Assembly (NCBI GenBank): GCA_002841405.1
Contig: PGZR01000013.1
Coordinates: forward strand, 1-39,146
From: Firmicutes bacterium HGW-Firmicutes-4
Lineage (GTDB): Bacteria > Bacillota > Clostridia > Eubacteriales > Eubacteriaceae
Reading direction: 5' to 3'
DNA length: 39,146 bases
The translations under genes and the position numbers were made by a program. Below are positions 1-6,969 of the stretch, one piece after another (position 1 is the stretch's first letter; each line of letters opens with the position of its first letter). The notes beneath the pieces were generated by a model, which was given only the letters and a program-made list of their open reading frames with translations, was not told the DNA's origin and made no database searches.

Positions 1-266
1 CAAATATGACAGATCAAAGCTGCAGAAATGCCCACGTGTCGGTTTTTAGTTATGCCCTTCCAGATTCAATTGTTGACTCCAAGACCGATATCGCATATTG
101 GTATGGTTCCAAGGAGGCGTGGCTGGGGAAAAAATATGCAAATTGTATCTTATCAAAATTCCCCAGTGTTAAGATCAAGGTTTTCAAAGGATTTGATCAC
201 GGGGAATTGTGTATCGGAAAACCGGATTTATATTTAAAAGAAGTGACCGAATTATTAAATTCATAG
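1..266 (+). CDS. alpha/beta hydrolase, C-terminal part (5' end outside window)
   Basis: The reading frame is open at the window edge, so only the last roughly 88 residues are visible. An internal ATG at position 6 is unlikely to be the true start because no ribosome binding site can be seen before it. The segment ends with a pattern typical of the C-terminus of small alpha/beta hydrolases: a YWYG strand, then FDHGELCI, where the His would be the catalytic-triad histidine, and then a P-x-LYLKEVTELL helix. Substrate cannot be inferred. It is followed 29 bp later by a flavodoxin gene in the same direction. It lies outside the prophage, either host DNA or cargo of the neighbouring element discussed in the findings. 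Confidence 0.6.
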   Translation, partial: NMTDQSCRNAHVSVFSYALPDSIVDSKTDIAYWYGSKEAWLGKKYANCILSKFPSVKIKVFKGFDHGELCIGKPDLYLKEVTELLNS

Positions 267-295
267 AGTGAGATAAAAATGAGAGGTAAAAAACC

Positions 296-787
296 ATGCC
301 AAAAGAAAATAGTGTTATGGCTGCCAAACGAGGAAAGTGTCTGATTATCGTTCATTCGTATCATCACAACAATACCGCAAAAATTGCTGATGTATTTGCC
401 GAAGTATTACATGCCCCGGTAAAAAGAATTGATCAGATCACCTTGTCAGAGCTAGAGGATTATGACCTGATTGGCTTTGGAGCAGGCATCGACAGTGGCA
501 GTCACTATAAAGAATTGCTCGACCTAGCTGATCAGCTGCCGGAAGTGTGTAAAAAGTCATGCTTCATCTTCTCTACCAGTGCAATTATAGGAGAAGATAA
601 GGTAGCAAAAGATCATTCGGCACTAAGACAGAAACTTGTGTCAAAAGGATACATCGTAAAAGGGGAGTTTAGTTGCAAAGGGTTTAATACCAACAGTTTT
701 CTTAAATTCTTTGGTGGAATGAACAAAGGCAGACCAAACAGTGAGGATTTAAGGAATGCAGCGGAATTTGCGTCAAACCTGGAATGA
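296..787 (+). CDS. flavodoxin-family protein
   Basis: A 163-residue protein with the order of elements expected of a short flavodoxin. There is an N-terminal strand followed by a phosphate-binding-type loop (KCLIIVHSYHHNNTAKIA, residues about 13-30), a middle DLIGFGAGIDSGSHY segment that resembles the FMN-contacting 60s loop, and a C-terminal KGEFSCKGFNT region. It probably binds FMN and acts as a soluble electron carrier or small oxidoreductase. The start at 296 has a GAGAGGT ribosome binding site; a second ATG at residue 8 is a possible alternative. It stands immediately left of a segment that resembles a phage attachment arm, so it may be cargo carried by a neighbouring mobile element rather than core host metabolism. 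Confidence 0.8.
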   Translation: MPKENSVMAAKRGKCLIIVHSYHHNNTAKIADVFAEVLHAPVKRIDQITLSELEDYDLIGFGAGIDSGSHYKELLDLADQLPEVCKKSCFIFSTSAIIGEDKVAKDHSALRQKLVSKGYIVKGEFSCKGFNTNSFLKFFGGMNKGRPNSEDLRNAAEFASNLE

Positions 788-844
788 GTATCGATCATAA
801 AAAATGAAACGTTCCCGATGTCTCGAGTTAAAAAAGGTGGCGTC

Positions 845-966
845 AAAATGGCGGTGTTGTTCTAAATTGAGGCTATATTCCAATTCGTACCTGACTCTTA
901 ATCAGGGTGTCCATACATGATAAATAATAAAAAATGAACCCAAGTTTTTAAGCTTGGGTTCATTTT
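845..966 (+). ncRNA. candidate structured RNA with tRNA-Lys anticodon-arm mimic (left copy)
   Basis: In order this segment holds AAAATGGCGGT (845-855), a possible hairpin AATTG/CAATT (865-885), a 26-bp block (888-913) containing CCTGACTCTTAATCAGG, and an intrinsic terminator (931-966). The 26-bp block reads as the anticodon stem-loop plus variable region of tRNA-Lys(CUU): 5-bp stem CCTGA/TCAGG and loop CTCTTAA with anticodon CTT. No acceptor, D or T arm of a tRNA surrounds it. The same arrangement, with the same 43-bp offset between AAAATGGCGGT and the 26-bp block, recurs at 37872-37986. That it is transcribed as an RNA is inference; the conserved order and the terminator are directly visible. 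Confidence 0.35.
931..966 (+). terminator. intrinsic terminator, left arm
   Basis: A perfect 14-bp stem, AAAATGAACCCAAG (931-944) with CTTGGGTTCATTTT (953-966), around an 8-base loop. A-rich and T-rich flanks mean it could work in both directions. It ends transcription from the flavodoxin side before the attachment region. Confidence 0.85.
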
Positions 967-973
967 ATAAAAA

Positions 974-1018
974 AGAGTATTGTTAGTGAGTATTACACGA
1001 GTATTGTTTGAGTATTGT
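974..1018 (+). repeat. four GAGTATT repeats, arm-type sites of a neighbouring element
   Basis: Four 10-bp copies with consensus TGAGTATTGT start at 974, 987, 998 and 1009 (steps of 13, 11 and 11 bp). The first starts 105 bp before the attachment core at 1079. The prophage's own TGTGTCATAC repeats at its right end have the same steps and the same 105-bp distance to their core. They therefore look like integrase arm-binding sites of a related element with a different arm specificity. Confidence 0.6.
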
Positions 1019-1078
1019 GAACAAAAACGGTGTAAATCTATCTTAACTGAAATGGGGTTTTAATGCGAAAGATGACTG

Positions 1079-1107
1079 TATAGCCTACTTGCTTGCTTCC
1101 TCAATCG
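1079..1107. other. attL core: duplicated 3' end of the GGGtGRT gene
   Basis: 29 bp that match 38105-38133 at 28 positions; the single difference is at 1091. Read on the minus strand it encodes the last residues IEEASK and a TAG stop of the GGGtGRT protein. Beyond the core the left copy continues in frame with VTAS instead of VAVA, as expected of a diverged version of the same gene end. It lies 80 bp from the end of the integrase gene, the usual place for an attachment site. Confidence 0.8.
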
Positions 1108-1146
1108 AAGCAGTAACCCCTTTAAAAAGGCGCTTTCAAGACTATT

Positions 1147-1167
1147 TGTGTCATACGTGTGTCATCT
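1147..1167 (+). repeat. integrase arm-type sites, left arm
   Basis: TGTGTCATAC at 1147-1156 and TGTGTCATCT at 1158-1167, an 11-bp step. The same 10-mer occurs four times at the right end (38000-38044). Occurrence just inside both proposed ends, next to the integrase gene, is what arm-type binding sites of a tyrosine integrase look like. Confidence 0.65.
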
Positions 1168-1186
1168 GAACTACACTGAATTCAAT

Positions 1187-2230
1187 TTATTTGATCTTTT
1201 CAATCTCAGTTTTAAGCTGCTCCAACGTTCTATGAGTATAAACTTTTTCCGTGATATCTTCTATAGCATGTCCAACCATCAACTTCAATACATAGTCATT
1301 TACCTGGGCCTCTTTAGCCATTGTAATAAAAGTGTGTCTTGTCTCATGAGGGCGATGTTTAAAACCGAACTTTTCATTTATTTTATTAAATCGGCCACGA
1401 TATTTATCATAGGTCATTGTTTTTCCTTGTTGTCCATTCTCATCATAAAAAAGAAATTTATTCTTCGGATCATATCGTTTTTCTATTAAATTATAAATTT
1501 TCGAGTGGATCGGAACGATCCGGTTTCTTCCGGCATCGGTTTTTAGACCGCCACACATTGTATGATTTTTCAAATCAATATCTTCAATTTTTAGCGTTGC
1601 TAATTCTTGTGGTCGCCATCCTGAGTATACACCAATTAAGACCATATCTGCAAATGGAAAAGATATATTATTCCACAGAATTTGCAGTTCTTCTTTTGTA
1701 AATGGTACATTGTCTCTTGTGGGCATTGGGCTTTTAACAGCATTGCAGATTTCAGCATAATTTTTGTCGACTATTTCATGCCTCATTGCATAGCGGAACA
1801 TTTGATTAAATAAAGACTTTATTCGACTTTTTGTGGAATCGCCAACTTTTGCATTTTTTATTGTTTGTTCCAGATGATTGACTCGAAGATCTTTCATTTT
1901 CATTTTGTAAATCGGGGCACAATACTTGTAGGCACTTTTCCATGTTCTCGCAGCCGATGGAACAATCTTTTCAAAATGTTCTTTTGACCATGCGGCATAA
2001 ACGTCTTCGAAAGTTGCTTTTTCTGTTTGAATGTCATAAGGATTCTCATTAAAATTAGAAAGGGCTTGCAGGGCATCTTGGCGAGTTGGGTAATAACCAA
2101 TTGTTATAAATTTTTGGACTAGTTTATCATCTTCAATTGTCTCCCATCCGCAAGTTTTTCTCGCTCTCCAAGGATTTCTTCTTTTACCAGATAGCTTACT
2201 GATATTTCCAAAACCATTCGGTAATTTCAT
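1187..2230 (-). CDS. int: prophage tyrosine integrase
   Basis: A 347-residue tyrosine recombinase that would integrate and excise the prophage at the 3' end of the GGGtGRT gene. It has the usual three parts: an N-terminal arm-binding region (about residues 1-70), a SAM-like core-binding domain (about 75-165) and a C-terminal catalytic domain. The catalytic residues are all visible: Arg in YSGWRPQEL, Lys in GGLKTDAGR, His and Arg in RPHETRH, His in VGHAIED, and the nucleophile Tyr in EKVYTHR. It is transcribed toward attL, and an ImmA-type gene lies 17 bp upstream in the same direction, so the two probably form one transcript. The start at 2230 follows an AGGAGGTG ribosome binding site. Confidence 0.95.
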   Translation of the reverse strand: MKLPNGFGNISKLSGKRRNPWRARKTCGWETIEDDKLVQKFITIGYYPTRQDALQALSNFNENPYDIQTEKATFEDVYAAWSKEHFEKIVPSAARTWKSAYKYCAPIYKMKMKDLRVNHLEQTIKNAKVGDSTKSRIKSLFNQMFRYAMRHEIVDKNYAEICNAVKSPMPTRDNVPFTKEELQILWNNISFPFADMVLIGVYSGWRPQELATLKIEDIDLKNHTMCGGLKTDAGRNRIVPIHSKIYNLIEKRYDPKNKFLFYDENGQQGKTMTYDKYRGRFNKINEKFGFKHRPHETRHTFITMAKEAQVNDYVLKLMVGHAIEDITEKVYTHRTLEQLKTEIEKIK

Positions 2231-2247
2231 AAATACACCTCCTAAGA

Positions 2248-2673
2248 TTAATTATTAATTTCTGAAATTAGCTTAAAACGATTTTTAACGGCTTCAAATG
2301 GAACGCCATATAATTCTGCCAGTTCATATATATTAAAGGATTTTGCGTTGATCTCGAAAGATTCTGGGGGCATCAGAAAATAAAGAGCGAACGCATCAGC
2401 TCTGGTTTCTTTTTGGGTTGAATGGATAAAAAAATCATGTAGAAGAATATGACCAAGTTCATGAGCTAGGGAAATTCGGAATTCAGTATCCGGAAGATTG
2501 GCTACAAAAAGAGTTTGGTCAAAAACACAAGATTTTCTGAGAGTGGGAATAATCACGATATCAAAATCATGATCAATGATTATTTGCTCAATGTCATAGA
2601 TGGGGATAGGGAATTCTAAAATATTATTTGAATGCAGCGTGCTGAGTGCACACTCTTTAGAAAATTTAAACAT
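2248..2673 (-). CDS. immA: ImmA/IrrE-family metallopeptidase
   Basis: A 141-residue zinc peptidase of the ImmA/IrrE family (formerly DUF955). The metal-binding HELGH motif lies in ISLAHELGHILLHDF, and a downstream ETRADAFALYFLMP segment supplies the third ligand region typical of the family. Family members encoded by mobile elements cleave the cognate XRE repressor to trigger induction; here the target would be the CI-like protein at 6524-6919. The start follows a strong AGGAGGTGTT site. Its promoter region carries two LexA-like boxes, and it leads directly into the integrase gene, so excision and repressor destruction may be co-induced by DNA damage. The target and regulation are inference. 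Confidence 0.9.
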   Translation of the reverse strand: MFKFSKECALSTLHSNNILEFPIPIYDIEQIIIDHDFDIVIIPTLRKSCVFDQTLFVANLPDTEFRISLAHELGHILLHDFFIHSTQKETRADAFALYFLMPPESFEINAKSFNIYELAELYGVPFEAVKNRFKLISEINN

Positions 2674-2689
2674 AACACCTCCTGAAATA

Positions 2690-2735
2690 GAACGAATGTT
2701 CCGGTAGAAGGTATTATAACATAGAACGTAAGTTC
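2690..2735 (-). promoter_or_regulatory. immA-int promoter with two LexA-like (SOS) boxes
   Basis: Two perfect palindromes of the form GAAC-N4-GTTC lie at 2690-2701 (GAACGAATGTTC) and 2724-2735 (GAACGTAAGTTC), both preceded by ATA. Between them, on the minus strand, is a TATAAT -10 box at 2713-2718. The spacing puts one box over the -35 region and the other just downstream of the start of transcription. The core matches the Firmicutes LexA box. The -35 itself is poor. An alternative is that these are operators for a phage regulator, but the CI/Cro operators of this phage have a different sequence. Confidence 0.65.
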
Positions 2736-2765
2736 TGTGTTATCGAGAGAGGGTAAATAATTGCA

Positions 2766-2798
2766 GAAAAACGAAAACGTCATTTCAAAAGATGACGT
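2766..2798 (-). terminator. terminator of the kinase cassette
   Basis: Read on the minus strand, ACGTCAT and ATGACGT (2798-2777) form a 7-bp stem around an 8-base loop, followed by a T-rich run TTTTCGTTTTT. It lies about 85 bp downstream of the last cassette gene and separates the cassette from immA. Confidence 0.7.
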
Positions 2799-2882
2799 CT
2801 TCGAACCTAATATGAATATAGAAATTTTATTCTCAAAATCTATTTGTAGAGTTGTTTTGGAAAAATTCGTGAGTCTATTTAA

Positions 2883-4088
2883 TTAAATTTCAGACCAAGA
2901 ATGTTTTAGACTGAAACCTCTTACTTCATCTAACCTTTGAATAGCAGATCTATTTACATCAACAATATCTTCGAAACTTCTTGTTTGGGCATATATACCT
3001 TTTGACTTCAATTGCTCAATCCTTTTTTCTGCAGTTTTGTAAAGCACCTCATTGGCAGCGAGAGTTTCATCATAACTTGGTTGAGTGCATAACTCAGATT
3101 GTTTCTTTAAAGATGTTAAATAGTGTTTAAAAAGCTCTGTTTCTTTGATTTTTACTGTTGAAGGCATCATGCCGGAAAAAATTTTATCAACAAATGACGA
3201 ATCAAACTCACTCTTGGGCTTCATCGATTGAAGAACATTTGAGTTGAATGCGCTATCCAAAAATTCAAATTTATATTCAGATAAAGAATTGGGGTAATAG
3301 TACCATTTGCTTTTACGCATGATACCTTCGTTATCTTCAAATTTATTTGTAAATCGTCTCACGTTTAGGAAAGTGCCTGAAGCAATAGCATCAACTTTGG
3401 CTGTTGAAAGCGAAAGCGACTGATGGTTGCCATAGCCGACGATTACTTTCTTATTTTGTAATTTTAAACCAGCAGTAAGAAGCAGTAAATTAGATAACCA
3501 AAGGGGAGATTTGACAAGATATTGTCCTTCATATGGTTGAGCAATAATGTAGTAGCCATCAACTTCCCATTTTTCAACGATTTTTAAAACTTTTTCAATT
3601 TTATCTTCAGTTTGCGTTAATAAACCAGATGGCAATGATAATGTTAATAACTTCTGTTTGTGTTTAACAATTTTCGCAGAAGCTTCAATTAATTTTAAAC
3701 TGTGTGATTCCCAACGATTAAACCAGTTAGAATCAAAATCCAGTAAGATGCTAGGTATAATAAAATCTTTTGATTCTACTAAATCATTATAATAGTTTAT
3801 CTTTTCTATTAATGATTCTTCCGGACTGTTGTTTGATTCCAATTGTGTGCACATAGAATTATTCCAATATGAATAACATTTTAATCTTGGGTGGTTTGTT
3901 TTTGGATAATAACATTGTGGATCAAATAAGCATTCAACATTATTTTTTTTAAACTCAGGGTACCAGTTTTCTAACTGTTCAGGGGTAGCATCTCTGGGAC
4001 TCAATATTACTTTTGCACCACCCCATTTTTTGCTTAAATCAATAACTAATTGTTTCATTCCATATCCAAATTGAAGATAAAGTTCCAT
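2883..4088 (-). CDS. uncharacterised protein, possible TIM-barrel enzyme, third gene of kinase cassette
   Basis: A 401-residue protein that I do not recognise with confidence. It has no signal peptide or membrane segment. Alternating hydrophobic strands and helices, motifs VILSPRDATPEQL (residues 28-39) and LFDPQCYYP (54-62), and a late KKVIVGYGNHQ strand followed by VDAIASGT resemble an alpha/beta barrel. A remote likeness to tRNA-guanine-transglycosylase-type barrels is possible but is only an impression. The C-terminal 100 residues are charged and helical (KRIEQLKSKGIYAQTRSFEDI). It starts 2 bp after the kinase gene ends, so the two are surely co-translated. Its position in a self-contained cassette between lysogeny genes suggests accessory, possibly defence, function. 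Confidence 0.7.
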   Translation of the reverse strand: MELYLQFGYGMKQLVIDLSKKWGGAKVILSPRDATPEQLENWYPEFKKNNVECLFDPQCYYPKTNHPRLKCYSYWNNSMCTQLESNNSPEESLIEKINYYNDLVESKDFIIPSILLDFDSNWFNRWESHSLKLIEASAKIVKHKQKLLTLSLPSGLLTQTEDKIEKVLKIVEKWEVDGYYIIAQPYEGQYLVKSPLWLSNLLLLTAGLKLQNKKVIVGYGNHQSLSLSTAKVDAIASGTFLNVRRFTNKFEDNEGIMRKSKWYYYPNSLSEYKFEFLDSAFNSNVLQSMKPKSEFDSSFVDKIFSGMMPSTVKIKETELFKHYLTSLKKQSELCTQPSYDETLAANEVLYKTAEKRIEQLKSKGIYAQTRSFEDIVDVNRSAIQRLDEVRGFSLKHSWSEI

Positions 4089-4090
4089 AA

Positions 4091-4948
4091 TTAAACCTCC
4101 ACGCTTAAAGATTTACAAACTGTATTAAACCATTCTAATGCTTTTTTTGCTGTTGGTGGGCGTCGTGTTACATATTTATCCATTAATATTTGAATAAAAG
4201 AAATTAATTGGTTTTCACAATCACCTTCTATAAAGAAATCTTGTGGTAATACCGTTTGAGTAGCATACCATATTTCAGGCAGATCTGATTCATTGCCTGA
4301 GATATATGGGTGCTTTCCTGCAAGAGCTTCATATGCAACTACTCCTATTGAATATAAATCAGTTCGACTGTCTATTTCACTTTTTTTGTAATTTATTAAT
4401 TCGGGAGGGCCATAACCAGGAGTGTGTGGACCATGCGCAACTTCTGTAAATGTTAATGAAGTTGCATTCAGTGAACGAGCAATACCAAAATCGATTAAAT
4501 AAAAATCTCCAGAATTTGATAAAATAATATTGTCGGGTTTAATATCGCGATGAACTATTTTTAAATTTTCCAATTGAACTGTAATTTCCAGTAGGTCGCG
4601 CAATAGTTTTAATCCTTCTTGAGATGATAACTTTCTTTGCTCAAGAAAGGATCGTAAATCAGAGCCGTCTATATATTCTTCAAATATTAAAAGAAAACAT
4701 AAGTCAGGATCATCATCTTGGTAATTAATAACTTCAAGAATTTTTGGGACATTAACAATATTATTTTCTGTAATAATCTCTATTTCTCTTTCTACTCTAG
4801 CATTTCCAGGCTTAACAACTTTCAATATTACATTAGTGTATAAACCATAATTAACCAAAAAAACTTGCTTTTGACCAGAATCTTTGAATGTCTTTTTAAT
4901 AGTTATGCCTGGGATTAATTTAGTGAGTCTTTTAGAACTGATTATCAT
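4091..4948 (-). CDS. eukaryotic-like Ser/Thr protein kinase
   Basis: A 285-residue soluble protein kinase domain with nothing attached: no PASTA repeats and no transmembrane segment, unlike housekeeping PknB/PrkC. Visible elements are the ATP-anchoring Lys43 (NVILKVV), the helix-C Glu near residues 53-57, the catalytic loop HRDIKPDN (133-140), the DFG motif (153-155), a PPE in place of APE, and DLYSIGVVAYEALAG. The glycine-rich loop is degenerate (KDSGQKQVF). All catalytic residues are present, so it is probably active. It lies between two unrecognised genes with 2-bp and 9-bp gaps. Prophage-borne kinases of this kind are known in anti-phage systems (Stk2 in staphylococci is one), but the partner genes here are different. 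Confidence 0.9.
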   Translation of the reverse strand: MIISSKRLTKLIPGITIKKTFKDSGQKQVFLVNYGLYTNVILKVVKPGNARVEREIEIITENNIVNVPKILEVINYQDDDPDLCFLLIFEEYIDGSDLRSFLEQRKLSSQEGLKLLRDLLEITVQLENLKIVHRDIKPDNIILSNSGDFYLIDFGIARSLNATSLTFTEVAHGPHTPGYGPPELINYKKSEIDSRTDLYSIGVVAYEALAGKHPYISGNESDLPEIWYATQTVLPQDFFIEGDCENQLISFIQILMDKYVTRRPPTAKKALEWFNTVCKSLSVEV

Positions 4949-4957
4949 AAAATCTCC

Positions 4958-5680
4958 TTAATTAAATATTGTTCGTCCAATTAGTTCGTTCAGATAAAGT
5001 GAATTAAAATTTCCTGGTAATTTACATTTAGTTGGCTTTGATAATAATTGAAATTCATTATTGTTTTCAAAGCATAAACCAACGCCAAGGTTTTTAAATT
5101 TTCGTATGATCTCGCTGCTAGGACATTTTGATTGTTTTAAAAGTGCATAGCTTTCTGAAGCAAAATTTTTGTTTAGGATTGCCTGCTGTAATACTTCTTC
5201 CCATTTATTAATTTTGGCTTCAATAGCTTCAATTTTTTTTAATCTAATTTTGTTTACGTCTGAAATAACCCACTGTTGATCTTTTCTGATAATTAATTCA
5301 GAATCTAATAATTTCTCCGTTGATAGAGCAATATCTTTCCACTTTAAACCGATATCTTTTAATAAGTTAGTATTATCGATAGCTGAAGAAGTGTGAATAT
5401 GGTACAATATTTTAAAATCAGTCATTGTTAATTCGTTTCTGACAGACTTCCATTCACCAAAATCATCTGGATTATATTCAGCAAAAATTATATCCGGATA
5501 AGCATTGTTGATTTTGGGCTCAATAAATATTGCCAAATTATTCGGCCCATTAAAATTATGAATGTTTTTTTTGTAATCTATATAATTTTTTACAAGTGAC
5601 AACTCAGGTCCAACAGTTTTCTTTCGACTGATTACACCTGTTCTACAATCAGATTTATAAATCTCTAAAATATCATTCAT
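4958..5680 (-). CDS. uncharacterised protein with possible nuclease-like region, first gene of kinase cassette
   Basis: A 240-residue protein led by a GAGGAGG ribosome binding site. Residues 50-70 (AIFIEPKINNAYPDIIFAEY) and 83-140 suggest a strand-rich part followed by a winged-helix-like stretch. Residues 150-182 read KIEAIEAKINKWEEVLQQAI then NFASESYALL. An E-x-K on a strand, followed by W, a Q-x-x-x-N helix and a short SYALL strand, is the look of the restriction-endonuclease-like (PD-(D/E)xK, MmcB-type) fold, with E154 and K156 as candidate catalytic residues. This assignment is tentative. The gene heads a three-gene leftward cassette with the kinase and the barrel-like protein and has its own promoter-like sequence upstream. 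Confidence 0.65.
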   Translation of the reverse strand: MNDILEIYKSDCRTGVISRKKTVGPELSLVKNYIDYKKNIHNFNGPNNLAIFIEPKINNAYPDIIFAEYNPDDFGEWKSVRNELTMTDFKILYHIHTSSAIDNTNLLKDIGLKWKDIALSTEKLLDSELIIRKDQQWVISDVNKIRLKKIEAIEAKINKWEEVLQQAILNKNFASESYALLKQSKCPSSEIIRKFKNLGVGLCFENNNEFQLLSKPTKCKLPGNFNSLYLNELIGRTIFN

Positions 5681-5731
5681 GACAACCTCCTCGCATATAA
5701 TTAAACTGTTTGCATATTATCTTAACAATTA

Positions 5732-5760
5732 ATTATACATTTTTTTATGAATAAATTAAA
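5732..5760 (-). promoter_or_regulatory. candidate promoter of the kinase cassette
   Basis: On the minus strand a TATAAT box lies at 5737-5732 with a weak -35 (TTTAAT) 17 bp upstream. The 193-bp gap (5681-5873) is otherwise very AT-rich, and I see no other feature in it. Confidence 0.4.
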
Positions 5761-5873
5761 GCTTTTCTTAATAAAAAAATGTTAGAGACTAAAGTTTTTA
5801 GATGCTTTCTGAATAATAAAAATTGAAATTATAAAATAGTTGTCTTATTTTCAATAGAAGTTCAGTAAAAATA

Positions 5874-6485
5874 TTAAGTAGTTGCTTGAACAGTGGTTGC
5901 AGCTTGAATCAGATATGGAGCAACTGCAACAAAAAGATCAAATCCCTTATTCCCAATAGTGCACAAGACTTTTGATATTTTCGATTTAGCTCCTTCGTTA
6001 TCTTTCTCAGAAATCATTTCATCAATTGAATGAATAAGCTCTTTTAGGTCCACGGATTCTTCTCTGCTTAAGATACCTTCCGGTAATTCGTTTATGTTTT
6101 TCATGGTTTGGTTAATAGTAATTGTTGCAACAGCAGAAGCTGATGAATTTGAATTATTGGTATTATGGTTATTATTATTAATCGTAATCTGACTCTTTAA
6201 TTCCAATATTTTCAATTCTTCAGCTCTTTTTTGGTCTTCATGCATGAGATTATCTCTATGATTTTCTAACTTCAATTTTAAAACCTTTAAATCGTGGATA
6301 GGATCTACCGATTCATCATCAATATAATCATCAATAAATTTAGGAGATAAACCATATTCTAAATTCGATATTTCTGAGTGATAAGTCATAGTAATTTCAT
6401 TAATTAGATCTTGATGATCAAAAACACTTTGGTTTTCTAAATCGCAATTACTAATGTAAAAATTGAGTGTTTCAATTTTACCCAT
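5874..6485 (-). CDS. phage protein of unknown function, downstream of repressor
   Basis: 203 residues. The ATG at 6485 is preferred to an upstream TTG (6512) because it has GGAGG at 6490-6494. The N-terminal half is charged and helical, a low-complexity Asn/Ser stretch (about residues 108-122) links to the C-terminal half, and the last 60 residues end in a hydrophobic helix (LFVAVAPYLIQAATTV). I know no function for it. It lies in the lysogenic transcript behind the CI-like repressor, but with an intrinsic terminator in the gap, so it is likely made in small amounts in the lysogen. Such genes are often superinfection or accessory factors; that is inference. Confidence 0.7.
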   Translation of the reverse strand: MGKIETLNFYISNCDLENQSVFDHQDLINEITMTYHSEISNLEYGLSPKFIDDYIDDESVDPIHDLKVLKLKLENHRDNLMHEDQKRAEELKILELKSQITINNNNHNTNNSNSSASAVATITINQTMKNINELPEGILSREESVDLKELIHSIDEMISEKDNEGAKSKISKVLCTIGNKGFDLFVAVAPYLIQAATTVQATT

Positions 6486-6494
6486 CGTTCCTCC

Positions 6495-6525
6495 ATAAAA
6501 AAGCAGACTCAAATAAAGCCTGCTT
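6495..6525 (-). terminator. terminator or attenuator after the repressor gene
   Basis: On the minus strand AAGCAG (6525-6520) pairs with CTGCTT (6506-6501), followed directly by a run of T. It overlaps the stop codon of the repressor gene and is only 10 bp from the start of the next gene, so it would reduce read-through. Confidence 0.7.
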
Positions 6526-6919
6526 ATTTCTCCTTATTCTGTTCTCTCAACGCTTTCTGCCCTTTTAAAAACTGTAGTAAATCTCTTTTTTCTTCTTCGG
6601 TCCAATCACCATAGTCCTGGAACATAGCAGTAGTCACGTTATCTCTCAGAAAATCTTCCAGCTCTTTCGTGTAGTTATGTTCAGCATGCAGATCCTGGTC
6701 GACGTCACGCACTGGAAGTGGGTCGTCGGTTCGGCCAAGGAGGTAGTCGGTAGAGACGTGAAAATATTCGGATATTTTTTTTAATGTTTCATAGTCAGGT
6801 TCATTTCTGCCATTTTCGAAATGTGAATATGCAGCTCGACTTAACCCTAATGATTTAGCAATTTCTTCTTGTGTTTTTCCTAGGTTACTTCTAAGAGATT
6901 TCAGTTTATTTCCAAACAT
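6524..6919 (-). CDS. CI-like XRE-family repressor
   Basis: A 131-residue regulator with an N-terminal XRE helix-turn-helix (residues about 5-60: LRSNLGKTQEEIAKSLGLSR, then AAYSHFENGRNEPDYETLKKIS) and the VSTDYLLGRTDDP segment common in Firmicutes phage repressors. The C-terminal half is acidic and helical and contains no LexA-type autocleavage domain, so inactivation would depend on the ImmA-type peptidase at 2248-2673. It is divergent from the Cro-like gene at 7104, with four 15-bp operators in between. The sequence before its ATG is a weak ribosome binding site (GGGGTC). It should hold the lysogenic state by repressing the rightward promoter. Confidence 0.9.
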   Translation of the reverse strand: MFGNKLKSLRSNLGKTQEEIAKSLGLSRAAYSHFENGRNEPDYETLKKISEYFHVSTDYLLGRTDDPLPVRDVDQDLHAEHNYTKELEDFLRDNVTTAMFQDYGDWTEEEKRDLLQFLKGQKALREQNKEK

Positions 6920-6969
6920 ATTTTATGACCCCACAGATTATTTCATTGAACATATTCTATCAGAAAAAA

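Noticed and set aside
888-913. tRNA-Lys gene at the left (and right) end as the attachment site
   Set aside because: Only the anticodon arm and variable region are present; there is no acceptor, D or T arm on either side. Taking it as the crossover would leave the TGTGTCATAC arm sites outside the element on the right. The 29-bp GGGtGRT duplication next to int explains the ends better.
974-1018. CRISPR-like short regular repeats
   Set aside because: Units are 7-10 bp with 1-3 bp gaps, there are only four copies and no cas genes. The same holds at 38000-38044. Integrase arm sites fit.
1148-1701. Rightward open frames across the integrase gene
   Set aside because: They lie antisense to a well-supported integrase, lack ribosome binding sites and have no recognisable composition of a real protein.
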